From Phytophthora hibernalis (taxonomy: Eukaryota; Oomycota; Peronosporomycetes; Peronosporales; Peronosporaceae): DNA of 64,000 nt. The stretch covers positions 372,001-436,000 of the forward strand of contig JAAKBF010000045.1 of NCBI GenBank assembly GCA_012656075.1, written 5' to 3'. Made by a program: the position numbers and the translations under genes. The number at the start of each line of letters is the position of its first letter. Positions within the stretch are counted from its first letter, which is position 1. Positions 31,007 through 41,979 of this stretch are shown piece by piece. The notes beneath the pieces were generated by a model. It had not been told where the DNA came from, ran no database searches, and saw only the letters and a list, made by a program, of their open reading frames with translations.

Positions 31007-31178
31007 AAATTCAAGCACATCATGTGCTTGAATTTCTAGGAACTATTAGTCCCGAACTAATCCGGCATCTTGAATAGATTAGTTCCTCACCGCACACCGA
31101 CAACATCAGCCGACATTGGAGCAAATGACCAGTCATATTGACTGGCCGCGCGGGTGTAGGCTGATGGTGTCGATGTGC
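31007..31178. other. Two adjacent strong hairpins
   Basis: 31007-31035 is a near-perfect palindrome, AAATTCAAGCACAT-c-ATGTGCTTGAATTT. 31092-31178 forms a larger stem-loop: the outer arm GCACACCGACAACATCAGCC pairs with 31159-31178 at 18 of 20 positions, and the inner hairpin CCAGTCA-tat-TGACTGG lies at 31129-31145. Between them AGGAACTA/TAGTTCCT (31037-31086) also pairs. They lie about 180 bp upstream of the first effector copy. They could be a decayed MITE or a structured RNA. Confidence 0.55.
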
Positions 31179-31361
31179 AGTCATGCTGGTAACGCAAATT
31201 CATAATCTACGCCAAGCATAAGCAGTGTAAAAAGTCTTAACCTTTAATAGGACCGAAAATGCTTACCCGACGGAACCCACTGCGCAACATACTTTGTAGC
31301 GCGCTTCCCCTCAAATAGTGTACCAAGTTCAGTAACGAGTCGTCACTGACGACCATCAATC

Positions 31362-31735
31362 ATGCGCATGACCCACTTGCTCCTGTTAGTGATCGCCACT
31401 TTCATTACGTGCTTCAGTGTCGCGACCGCTGAATGCTCCATCCAAGTTAACGCCGTGGCGACCGACTCCACCATTAAAATTGCCACCGAAGGTCATCGCT
31501 ATCTCAAGGGGGCAAGACGACAACCGATGTGGCCACTGTGAGCGAAGAGAGATTTACCCCTCAATTTGGCATGCTACGTGGCGTGTTCAAGCTTCCGAAT
31601 TCCCAGGGTCTCTTGAAGCTTCCTATAATCAAACAGCTCGCTGTGATTACGAAGTGGTTCGGCAAGAAGGTTGCTGATCTATACCTGAAGGTCGTCAAGA
31701 AGCGCTACGAGTCCAATCCGCAGAACTTCATGTAA
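31362..31735 (+). pseudogene. RXLR-type secreted effector, copy A, frameshifted
   Basis: Effectors of this class are secreted and enter plant cells to modify host responses. The frame from ATG 31362 gives a signal peptide (hydrophobic run LLLLVIATFITCFSVATA, cleavage expected after about residue 23). An RxLR-like motif RYLK lies near residue 50. The frame then closes at 31539-31541. The downstream C-terminal domain, including an EER-type motif and a Trp/Tyr-containing helical end, continues in another frame to the stop at 31733-31735. The gene is thus broken by a single indel near 31515. It is one of a tandem pair sharing the same break, and a third relative lies at 54269. Confidence 0.8.
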
Positions 31736-33012
31736 ACCACGATAGTTGAAATTCGATGGAATTGTTTTCAACTGTTCATAATCTCAGAGGCTCGACTAAC
31801 TTGTTTACCTACAATTTGTGAGCTTTGATCTGGATCAAAAGGAAAATAAAAACTCGGGTAATGAGACACAATTGACATTAAATATTACTTCAAGTGCTGT
31901 AGTACATGTACAGCAAACAAACACCAGCACGACGTCATTCTCTTGTATTGGCAGTAGCTGTGAGTCACAGCCTGTGACTGACATGTGAACTCGAAAACAA
32001 ATATCCTAGGAATGTTCACCAAAGTGTTATGGTCGCATGTACACTCTAGCTGTACTGCACATGACGTTTGCAAACGAGTTAGCCTGTTAGTGACTACGAC
32101 ATTGCTAAGCTATCACTACATGTACTGTATGTAATAGGCAGGTGATAACAATCGCAGAAGTGAAAACAGGCCAATTCTAACGTAAGAGGCCTCAGAGAGA
32201 CCGTTTGCAACCGCAGCGAAGCGGAGGTCTGCAATTGTCGGTGCGTGGGTCAGAGTACAAGGAGTTACAATCTTTCCTCGACGCCTTCCCGCCATGAGCG
32301 AGGCGAAATTTGCGGTGTAACTTCACGAGCGATTTTACACTAACGAACATTAGTGTCAGCAATAATACAGTTCGTGTTTGTGGAACCCTATTATAGCTGG
32401 GTAATCTCGTGCCAATAAAGTGATTGCTGGCCTATTCAGTTGTAAGACAGAAAAATCCGCCTCTTGATCCTCTCCTGGCAGACAAGATCATGCTACGAAA
32501 AGTTCGTTAAGATGATTCGGTAATTCGTTAGCACCCCCTCCTACCGGTACTGAATTGGATAGAACTAAACGTACACGTAGCATGAAGTACTTGAAGTATG
32601 AGTTTTCATTTTCATTATTACTTCGCATGAAGTACTTGAAGTATGAGTTTTCATTTTCATTATTACTTCGAAGTACATGTATGTGCCACTTGGGATGAAA
32701 ATGAAAATCTTTAGGTTGTGTCGACGTGAACAATTATTCTAAAGGAATGAGGCGAGTCAGGCATTATTAAATTTTATTCTTAACTTTTTCAGTGCGCATG
32801 GCTACCTCGTCATCCCATCACCCCGCGTACCGTAAGCGGATCAGCAAACCATACTGTGCGCCGCGTAAACTGCCAAAAATGATGCAATATGAGCCCAGCG
32901 ACTCGCAGACTGCGTAATGCGAGGCAGATATGAGTGCCAACAACTGCTTGTCCATTCGAACACACTTTGCAATTTACTTTGCAGCGCGAAACACGCCATA
33001 ATCAGTTTTCAG
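31736..33012. other. Intergenic with hairpins and a 45-bp tandem duplication
   Basis: No gene recognised. It holds a hairpin-rich stretch at about 32190-32360, including ACACTAA-cgaaca-TTAGTGT at 32337-32356. A 45-bp unit starting gcatgaagtacttgaagt is duplicated in tandem (32580-32624, 32625-32669), and there are several TACATGTA palindromes. Confidence 0.5.
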
Positions 33013-33066
33013 CCCTCAAATAGTGTACCAAGTTCAGTAACGAGTCGTCACTGACGACCATCAATC

Positions 33067-33440
33067 ATGCGCATGACCCACTTGCTCCTGTTAGTGATCG
33101 CCACTTTCATTACGTGCTTCAGTGTCGCGACCGCTGAATGCTCCATCCAAGTTAACGCCGTGGCGACCGACTCCATCATTAAAATTGCCACCGAAGGTCA
33201 TCGCTATCTCAAGGGGGCAAGACGACAACCGATGTGGCCACTGTGAACGAAGAGAGATTTACCCCTCAATTTGGCATGCTACGTGGCGTGTTCAAGCTTC
33301 CGAATTCCCAGGGTCTCTTGAAGCTTCCTATAATCAAACAGCTCGCTGTGATTACGAAGTGGTTCGGCAAGAAGGTTGCTGATCTATACCTGAAGGTCGT
33401 CAAGAAGCGCTACGAGTCCAATCCGCAGAACTTCATGTAA
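33067..33440 (+). pseudogene. RXLR-type secreted effector, copy B, frameshifted
   Basis: A second copy 1705 bp downstream of copy A, colinear over the coding region without length change and with only a few substitutions. It has the same signal peptide, the same RYLK motif and the same frameshift near 33220, with the first frame closing at 33244-33246. Shared sequence begins about 55 bp upstream of the ATG (ctcaaatagtgtaccaagtt) and ends just after the stop. Because the break is common to both, it predates the duplication and is unlikely to be a sequencing error. Confidence 0.8.
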
Positions 33441-34344
33441 GCCGCGAATGCAAGACCGACGTAGGAGTATGCAGCTATGTAGAATTGCATACGCAGTTTC
33501 AACTCTTCTAACGTTAATAATGATTTCAACAGCTCAGAAAATATACTCATTACTACACACACTGAAAGTGGCCACTGTTAGTCTGTCATTCCTTTTATTG
33601 CGAAACAACCGCTGGCAGGTTTGCCTCAGACAAATCTCTGAATTGGATATTGTTTTTCGGTGAAGCAAACGGGCTGCTCGTTTTGTTTTCAGAGTATACT
33701 CGTTTTTCGTATTTTCTTCCATCCCAGCCTTCTCGTATCCCTACTGGCAGTAACAACTCCCTTTGTCTCTATTTTCTTCCCATGAATTTCAGAGCTTCTT
33801 CGTGCACGCGACTTTGTTTGTGTTAAAGCTACGTGGAATTGCATACGCAGTTTCTTTTAACGTTTATAATGATATCAACGGCTCAGCAAATGTACTCACA
33901 GCCTGTGAGTCACAGGTACATTTCCTATTCGTCTGAGTCGCTCGCAACCAGCTCGTTGCTGCATATTGCGAGCGAATCAGACGAATAGAGGCTCGTATAA
34001 CGAGGTCTGAGCCGCAATATGCAACAACCAGTCATTATAATAGGAGATACTTCTTTTGCTTCATGACTAAGCCCGGAGGCAGATGTCCTACATGGGTATA
34101 TCCACCGCAGTGCCATGTCTGTGAATTCTACTACATTCTTATTGTACGTGGCGTTTGTAGACGTGTTATACCGGTACCGTAGCAAGATACTTCGAAGTAC
34201 CAGCCAACAGCTTGCTTACATCTTGAATACTGCTTGAAGTACAACGAATTCGTCGCTGGTAAATTAACGGTATGGAGCCCATAGCATAGCATAAGGATAG
34301 TTTGTTGGTATGTCCCTGAAAAAACATCTTAAGGTCCTGTCTGT
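33441..34344. other. Intergenic with short repeats
   Basis: A direct repeat of about 70 bp (gaattgcatacgcagtttc...) occurs at 33482-33545 and 33836-33900. A hairpin with 23-bp arms and one mismatch (ctattcgtctgagtcgctcg / cgagcgaatcagacgaatag) lies at 33926-33989. No gene recognised. Confidence 0.5.
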
Positions 34345-35487
34345 CTACATGGTGACGATGCTGCTCTTGGGCGTATCGGCTCCTGTGCCACCGAGAGCTT
34401 CATTCTCGGCCGATGTCGCTGCCTCGAACGGCGTCGCTGCCCCGAAGCCACCAGCCTCCGCCTCCTGCTCGCGCTTCTTCTTCCGCGAGTACATGGCGAA
34501 CATGAGCGCACCGATGATAATACAGGCAGCCAGCACGCCAATAATGATAAACACCGCCGAGCTGGTGCCTCCCGAGTCCGACTCGGATGCCACAGATCCG
34601 CTGTTCGCCGACGTCGGACTGGCCCCCGCCGTGTTGTTATTAAGTCCCTCAGTCGACGAATCCGACAGCGAGGAGGACGACGAGCTGCTGAGTGAACCAT
34701 TCGCCGACAAGGAGCCGCTGGAACCGCTCACAGAACTCGACGTCGACCCAGAGCTTGAAATACTAGAAGACGTCGATCTAGATGAGCTGCTAGAGCCTGA
34801 AACACTCGAAGACGTGGATCTGGCCGTGCTACTGGAGCCTGAAACACTGGAAGACGTCGTGGAGCTGGTAGACGCACTCGACTCGTCCGACGTGGAGCTG
34901 GTTGAGCTTGTCGAACTACTAGAAGCCGTGGAACTCGAACTAGACCCCGACTCGCACTTGTCACCGGAGAAGCCGTCGTTGCACGTACAACCGAACGTGG
35001 GCGAGCCATCCGAGCCTGTACTCACGAGACTGCACGATCCCTGACCGTTGCACTGCACGCCGTCGACATTGCATCCATCTGTACAAGTAGCCAAAGGTCA
35101 ATTTCCGCCCTCTCACCCCATTTAAAACCCCAACTTACCACTGCACGAAGAGCCTCCGTAGTATTCGTCGCACCGGTCGATGGACAGACACTTGTAGATG
35201 CCGTAGACGCCCCCAACCTGCGCGCATCCGTCGCCCGAGTCTCCGCAGTCGCTGGACGACCCCCAGATGCAGGCCAACTGGCCACTAGCCGCGTCAGACG
35301 GACAGTTCCCCGTCGCAGAGCCGCCGCATCCCGCCCCAGCCACGCAGGCCTGCACGGACAGCGCCGAGTCGCCCGCCACGCACGTCTCTCCGTCTCCGCA
35401 GTCCGCTGTACTGGTGCAGTTGATGGCCATGCGCGTGGCCTGTGCGTTGGGCAGCAGCGCCAGTAGCACCGAAGCTAAGAGCCTCAT
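34345..35487 (-). CDS. Secreted EGF-like, Ser-rich single-pass membrane protein
   Basis: A two-exon minus-strand gene: exon 1 35487-35139, intron 35138-35079 (60 bp, GTAAGT..TGTACAG), exon 2 35078-34345; 360 residues. The start MRLLASVLLALLPNAQA is a signal peptide. A Cys-rich extracellular region follows (CTSTADCGDGETCVAG, CGGSATGNCPSD, CDEYYGGSSCS). An EGF-like module (GVQCNGQGSCSLVSTG...FGCTCNDGFSGDKCES), a long Ser/Thr stalk with SGSSSS-type repeats, a transmembrane helix (AVFIIIGVLAACIIIGALMF) and a basic cytoplasmic start YSRKKKREQE complete it. The stalk suggests heavy O-glycosylation. It is likely a cell-surface protein of unknown ligand. The intact frame and clear splice sites support a real gene. 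A paralog lies 1 kb upstream in the same orientation. Confidence 0.85.
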
Positions 35488-36532
35488 GTCGGTCGTCACT
35501 TGGAAAATAAAATACCGGCCCTTTATCCCGGTAGCGACTGGCAGATTCGAGTTTGGAGACTTTTTGGAGCGGGAGAGCTGAAATTGTGCGGTACGTTTTA
35601 TGTCGCTTACAAATAGCAAGTGATGCGGTTAAAGAACGGCTTGTCGCGGGGAGAAAAATAACGACAGTCGAGTCGATATTTCGTTCGAGGCCTCGCTGAA
35701 CTCTGTTGCTCACGACTGCTTCGCCGAGTAATGTGCCCAGGTGGCGGCTGGCCCACAGGCTGTCGGGGAAGTGCCTGTGGTCTCTGCCGAGGCGATTTTA
35801 TTAATAGCCCCGTGTACGTTGATTTAGATGATAAGCACGCGGGGGCGTGCTGCTGGACAATCGTGGCCGACATGATTCGCACCCACGGGATGCTCGTCCT
35901 CGCTGGATTTCGCGGTTATCAGACACAAGGACATTATCGTAATGGCCATCTATGAATTGTGGGGGTCGAAATTGACGTTGGACACTGGTTCCTCGACAAA
36001 CTGCAAAACACATTTTTATCGAAGACGGAGTGAGTTGAATAACAACAGGTTTCTTCGTACTGAAGGGGGAGCTACATGTATCGGCTATCCGAGACATGTT
36101 TTGGTGACAATCAATGCTGGCGAGAGGACCAGCAGGCACCTGCACACAAGCCTGATCCAGAGTTCTGTTGCCGCTGTCGCAGCAAGATCAACTCGGCAGC
36201 GTGTTGGAGAAGACGCTGCCGTTGAAACGCTTTAGATAACGTCACATAAGATCCACCGACTCGTCTCCCGTCTCGGCAATAAAGTCTGAAGTGTCCTCCT
36301 GTGCAGTACAGGAGGACACTTCAGACTTCGCTGGTAGAATCTCCACAGCCTCGCGGTACATTCTGCCCACGTCGGCTTCATCAACAGTCCACAGTTGAAA
36401 AGCACCATGGTTGTTTGATTCTCATCAACAACAATGAGTCGCTGCAGAACATACCCAACAACTGGGCAAAGGGTATCTAAATTGGAATAACATTGACTCT
36501 AATTGTTGGGAGGAGCTCATGTATCATGGCGT
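35488..36532. other. Intergenic between EGF-like paralogs
   Basis: Contains the upstream region of the first EGF-like gene. Two plus-strand ORFs (35731-35955, 35942-36235) have no recognisable content. A very strong hairpin lies at 36282-36328. Confidence 0.5.
36282..36328. other. Perfect hairpin with 21-bp stem
   Basis: The arm 36282-36302 (begins AAGTCTGAAGTGTCC) is the exact reverse complement of 36308-36328, with a 5-base loop (gcagt). No flanking coding frame. Confidence 0.8.
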
Positions 36533-37678
36533 CTACATGGTGGCGATAACGTGTCTCGGCGTACGGCCCGTGTGTCCGCCGGCCACGTCCACTGCACCCA
36601 CGGCGCCGACACCCTGAGTTGAAGCGAGCGCATTCGCGTACTCCTCCTCTTCCTGCTGCTTCCTCCGGCGCGAGTACGCAACCAGCAGGACTGTTCCGAT
36701 CAGGAAGAAGGCAGCCATCACGAGGACGAGGATCAGCACTCCAGGCCTGATGCCGCTGCTAGAGGAACTGCTCACCGACTCAGCAGCTGCCGTTGGCGAA
36801 GAGCCCGAGGAGGACTCATCGCTGGAGCTGGAGACATTCGAATCCTCGGCATTGTCAGTAGACGAGACCTCGGAGCCGTCAGTGGTCGAGTCGCCTGAAG
36901 CATCCGTTGACGAATCGCCCGAAGTGTCAGCGGAGGACTCCTCAAGGTATCAGCGGACGAGTCCTCAGAGGTGTCTGCAGAAGCGTCCTCAGAGGTGTCC
37001 GCAGAAGCGTCCTCCGATCCGTCATTAGAAGCGTCATCCGACCCGTCCGTAGAGTCATCGGCGGACTCGAGCGCTCCCAAAAAGAGTCTTCGTCGGTGGC
37101 TGAAGAGTTGGATGCGGTGGAGCCGGGAGCAGACTCGCACTTGGCTCCAGTGTAGCCGTTCTCGCACGTGCAGCCGAAACTGGGCGTGCCATCAGCGTTC
37201 GAAGAGATCATATTGCACGAGCCCTGGCCATTGCATCGCACTCCATTCACACTGCATCCGTCTGCATTATTAAAACAAACCACGAACCAGACAGTTAATT
37301 TGTAGAAACTTCATAACAATTTTTCTGTCTCCACTTACCACTGCAAGAAGCGTCTCCGTAGTACGCGTCACATCGAGAGAGGGACACACACTTGTAGATG
37401 CCTGTCTTGCCGTCCATCATCGCACAACCAGCACTGCAGTCGTTGTACGGCCTCCAAAGACAGGCGAGCTTGCCACTATCGTGATCCGACGGACAATTGC
37501 CGGTCGAGGAGCCTCCACACACGGTGGCTGGCACGCAGGCTTGGATGGACGTATCCGAGTCGCCAGCCACACAGGTCTCACCCCAAGCGCAATCCGCCGT
37601 GGTGGTGCAAGAAATTGCGGCCTGCACGGGGCCCTGAACGGCCAGGAAAACCAACGTGGAAATACCAAGAAGCTGCAT
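36533..37678 (-). pseudogene. Paralog of the EGF-like membrane protein, frameshifted stalk
   Basis: Same architecture as 34345-35487. Exon 1 is 37678-37339 (signal peptide MQLLGISTLVFLAVQGPVQA, then CTTTADCAWGETCVAGDS, CDAYYGDASCS). The intron is 37338-37262 (77 bp, GTAAGT..ATGCAG). Exon 2 from 37261 has the EGF-like module (GVRCNGQGSCNMIS...FGCTCENGYTGAKCES), a stalk rich in repeats of the DASADTSE type, a transmembrane helix (VLILVLVMAAFFLIGTVLLV), YSRRRKQQEEEE, and the same C-terminal ending in IATM. The stalk is read in two further frames (breaks near 37090 and 36945), so the gene as written is broken, or the repeat tract has copying or assembly errors. Confidence 0.8.
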
Positions 37679-38972
37679 ATTGACGCGAATCCTTTGTTCG
37701 GAGAGAATTTACCACTGAGCAGACACCGTGGAATCCGCGGTGGATGGTGATGCGGGTGAGGTGGACATTTTTGGAGGTGGTGGTGCAGGAAGGAGACACG
37801 GATCGAGGAACTTTCATTGCCCGCACGTGTTTGATACAAATAATCAGTGAGAAGGGCAGAACATGGCTGCCTTGCAGCAAAAACCAGTCCGTCAAATCTC
37901 GCATTTTGCCTAGAGCGCGTGTCCCCTGGTGTACTTGAAGGCTCCGTACCGGAGTCCGTTCGAGGCCTCGTAAACGGGAATGGCTGGCTCTGGGATACCT
38001 TGCGTACAGCGAAAAGAGCCGTTTGCTAAGATTTTGGGATCAACCAGTTAAAAGGGCATTCGAGGCTTTTGAGCGGAAAATCGGATCACTGATATGCTCT
38101 GAAATAAATTTCAGAGAACTCCCTCCTGTAGGTTTCTCTATTAATAAGTTGATGCCCCGCGTACACATGCCCGCACGAGTGAACGATATTAATTGTACAG
38201 TAATTAATCGAACTGTGTGTCTTGAAGCCATGTCCCCCAATGGGGAGACATGGCTTCAAGGTCCCAACCCTTCTGTACCTAACGAGAACCGCCTTCCTTG
38301 CAATGACGCGGAGTTGATCGCCCCGCTCGACAACGCAAACGTACGGTATGGTGCCTCTGGACACGCCACCACATAACGGAAGCATACTGCCTTGATTCGC
38401 AGCTCCGAGCTTGTCGATTCGCCAAGGACACCAACACTTGCTGACTCAGTGCTCTCGAAAGCACCCCACCGAAAGAGGCAGTGCTTATATCACCATTGAA
38501 AGGATAAATTACAATGAAAACTTGGATGTGTAAGTAACTAAAATTCAAGATAAATTCGCGCTGAACTTGAGCCTTTCATTTCGAAAACGCGCTATCCGAA
38601 GAAGGCGGTGCTCGCGCGGTATGTTTGATGAGCTTCTGTATGTGGGTTAAACACTAACGATGCATCACGTCGCCTCGACAGGCTGTTCCCTTCGCTGAAC
38701 TGAAGTGCTGCCTGGGCTGCTGCAGGTTAATGAGCGCAGGGCGTCCAGACGCTGACGACGTCACTGTTTGCGGGGGCTGTTGTGTGGCTCGATAAGGCGA
38801 GGCAGGTAAGCCGCGCGTGTAAGCAAAGGCATGGATGTGTGTCGCGCGCAGTTAATGCATGCAGTCTGCGCATATGGGATGAAGGATACGGTATTGAGTA
38901 AACGTTAGCGCGCATTCGATGGCAAGCTCACGTCCACGTACTACGTAGTACAAGTACTACGTAGTACATGTA
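37679..38972. other. Intergenic with hairpins
   Basis: No recognised gene. The 117-codon plus-strand ORF at 38023-38376 contains a hairpin, CTTGAAGCCATGTC...GACATGGCTTCAAG (38221-38260), and is probably not coding. A 23-bp block at 38480-38502 (GGCAGTGCTTATATCACC...) recurs inverted at 39385-39407. GTACTACGTAGTAC occurs twice at 38938-38967. Confidence 0.45.
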
Positions 38973-39138
38973 CAGTAATTTGCCTCAATAGCGAGGTCAT
39001 TAAATTTTATAACCGGCTAGAATCTATAAACATCGAATTGTACCAATCAAATAATTAAAGCTATGCAAAGCCTTCAAATATTAATTTAACTTGGAAAGTG
39101 AATACATGTCAGGAATTCGCTATTGAGGCAAATTACTG
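38973..39138. repeat. Mariner-type MITE, copy 1
   Basis: 166 bp with perfect inverted repeats of 21 bp starting CAGTAATTTGCCTCAATAGC, flanked by TA (38971-38972, 39139-39140). Non-coding. It shares the end pattern CAGTnnTTTGCCTCAATA with 46018-46180. Confidence 0.88.
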
Positions 39139-39140
39139 TA

Positions 39141-40799
39141 GTTATTCTCTTAATACATGTGTACCCACAACGCTGACGGCGGCTGGACGCCGTGGGAGGG
39201 TTGTCCTCCTGAAACCGCGTCGTTGAATTCAACAGAATCGACGAGACTTGTGTATTTTGTGCTCCACGAATTACGCGTGACACGAACGTGTTCCCACAAG
39301 TCCGTGTGTACAGTACCACACCAAGCGAACTTATTTTCAAATTACGCCTGATGCAAGCCAATGGTGCTGATGGGCACCATTGTCAATGGTGATATAAGCA
39401 CTGCCACCGAAAGATGCGCTTTCAAGTTACCGGTATGATCATCATGCGAAGCACCGATTATTACTTCCACTTCCTTGCTGCGGGTACCTTTGTAAGCCTT
39501 ATTGCCCGCTTCTTCGACTGATGCCGATGATGCCGAAGAAGCAGTAATCGCTGTGAAAAGTAGTGCTTCCTTGATGCCTTGAAAGTTGCCTAGTGACGCT
39601 GTGTCGAGTCGCATCAGAGCTGTATTATAGTCGGCACCAGAGTTCGAATCAAGCCTACGGCGGATTGAAAAATCCCTGACAAAGTAGCGCCTGGCAATCG
39701 AATTTTATCATCACTTGGTGTGAGTGATCGGATTCCTCCGCGAGGCGAAGCATTATACGTGATGAGTCTTCACAACGGAACACCCCGCAAGACGAGCACT
39801 CGTTGATTTCTTGGCAGACAAAAGTGACACCCGTCGACCTGAGCTGTCTCAGTCTTGCACGCACTTGCCATCGAAAAGTTTCATTCTCACACTCGTCTGG
39901 GGTAGCAATGGCAATTCGAGCAGCAGATGATGGCAGCGATGACGGCAACAATCGGTGGTGCGGGCTGCTTTACTGAGATGCTACTCGCTTAAAACTTGTC
40001 CGAAAATTAATTACTACTACTAAAAACACTTCACACTTATGAACCGACGGTAGATTATTAAACATGTCTTTTGCGGGTAAGGTGCCGGCCCCGACCCAGA
40101 CCCTTGGATATATTACAGCGAAGCTACGCATGCATACAGGCCGGACCCATACTGATACATTCTACTCGTCATACCGGTATTTTTTCAGTATACCGTAAGT
40201 CGTTTGGCCGCGCCTTGAAATCGTTTGGCCGTTCCATCGTTGGGCCGTTACCGGCAGTGACCAAGCGCTACTGTCAAGCGAAGGTGCAGCCGAAGCGGGC
40301 GTAGGGTCGTGTCACCAGCGATTTTGGGTCTGCGCGAAGTACGAGTACGGGGACAGGAGGTTGTTGAGGATAGCCAGTATTCATACGTGTGCGCAGTATG
40401 CGGGTGTAAACCTAGGACCTAGCAGTGAGGCCCTGGTCCAGGTGAAGAGCGCGTTCTGAAACTTTCCATTTCTAGCATTTCTATTGGTTAAAAGAAAATG
40501 GTACATTGTCACAATTTAACAATTTCGTGGCCCGGAACACGAGTTCTCGGAACACCAACACAACGTGTCCCAGCCAGAGAATTTTGTGCTAGCGATGGAA
40601 AGAGACCGCCGAAATTTGCGCCATTGTTGTCGCTTGCGCGTCCGCCGTTATCGTGGCGGTTGCGGACCAACGCAGACTTCGATCGGCACTATCAAACACC
40701 TCAACGTTTCGCTCTACAGTGTTCGAGCAAGCAATGCAAACAAAGAAGACATGATGGTTTAGAAAGAAGCTGCGGTGTGATAAGCGTTCTTTTCTATTT
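39141..40799. other. No recognised gene
   Basis: Two minus-strand ORFs (39614-39342, 90 aa; 39951-39655, 98 aa) show no recognisable domains. The left end of the Harbinger element must lie in the last part of this stretch, but its inverted repeat was not found. Confidence 0.4.
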
Positions 40800-41774
40800 A
40801 TCTACCAGGTTATCTACAACGCAACAACTTGCCACCCAGCCCCCAACGCCGAGCACAAGCTCGTCAAGCGTGTCGCCCTGACGATGCTGTACTTAGCTCA
40901 AGGTGGCACCATGGACAAATCAGCGACGGTGCTGGGCATCACCAGGACGCACTGTGAACTACATCAACGACACTCTGGTGGTGCTCACAATCATGTCCCG
41001 CAAGCTCGTGGCGATGCCCTCCAGAAGAAATTCCCGCTATCGAGGACGGCTTCTTTGGCATCGCCGGTTTCCCTGCAGTCGTTGGTGCGATTGACGGTAC
41101 TCTAATCAAGATTCCCCGTCCGCATGACTTTGAAGGTTGGTACTGCCGGAATAACTTTCCGGCGGTGATTGTACAAGCAATTGTCGATCATCGCGGATGG
41201 CTCCGCTCACTTTCCATTCGCGCTGGGTCTAATAACGACCAGTCGCTGTGGAATGGCTCCGGGGTCAAGAAGCGATAAGTTACTATTTTGAATCTGCGCT
41301 ACTACTATTCTGATAATAACTTATTTATCTGTACAAGACTATCAACATTCGTGCCACAAGGCAAGCATCTGATCGGCGACGTCGGATACAAGATCTGAAG
41401 GCACATGCTGACGCCATTTCCCGAGCAAAAGCTGCCGTCGATCCTCGCATGCGGCTTTACAATAAATCCCACTCAAGAACACGAATCGCCGTTGAGTGTG
41501 CCTTTGGCCGGCTGAAGAACAGGCTTCGGATTCTCCTGGGAAAGCTAGAGCAGAAGACGTCGAACTCTATTTGCAACGTCATATTGGGGTGCGTAGTTGT
41601 TACAACCTTCTGATTCTAGCTAACGATACTTGCAATGTTGATGGGTCAGACCCAATGCTAAACGAAGAACCTCCTGCTGTACCCGAAGATTGCAGTGATC
41701 AAGAGATGGCTATTTCCAATTTGCGCATTGCAAAACGTGATCATCTTGCCGATATCATAGCTGGTATTAACTAA
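40800..41774 (+). pseudogene. PIF/Harbinger transposase, broken
   Basis: The DDE_4-type nuclease is visible in several frames: an N-terminal segment with LVKRVALTMLYLAQGGTMDK (about 40862-40920), then GFFGIAGFPAVVGAIDGTLI with KIPRPHDFEGWYCRNNFP (first Asp in AIDGT, about 41050-41160). VQAIVDHRGWLRSLSIRAGS and NNDQSLWN follow (second Asp). LIGDVGY lies near 41372, and IAVECAFGRLKNRLRILL (catalytic Glu) near 41485-41540. An intron may lie at about 41277-41340. Frame changes near 40960, 41030, 41390 and 41590 inactivate it. A convergent Myb-like partner gene lies just downstream, as in other Harbinger elements. Confidence 0.85.
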
Positions 41775-41979
41775 GCAATATTGAACTTGAAGCAATCCCT
41801 GTATTAAAGGCCCTTGTATCGCCATCATAGGTTAGACCCTACTGCTTACACGTCGGTTACTACTGCCTTTCTACCAGCCGCGGCAATAACTGCAGTTGTA
41901 GCTGTCGCAGTCGTTGGGTTTCTTCATGTTGGCGTTGCATAACTGATGTCAGCACTCGCAATTGATCATCAGCTTCCGA

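Noticed and set aside
32580..32669. 45-bp duplication read as a 15-residue peptide repeat on the minus strand
   Set aside because: The enclosing ORF has no other protein-like features; the in-frame length is likely coincidental.
34310..35044. 244-codon acidic plus-strand ORF
   Set aside because: Antisense of the Ser-rich stalk of the EGF-like gene; Glu/Leu/Asp repeats arise from complementing Ser codons.
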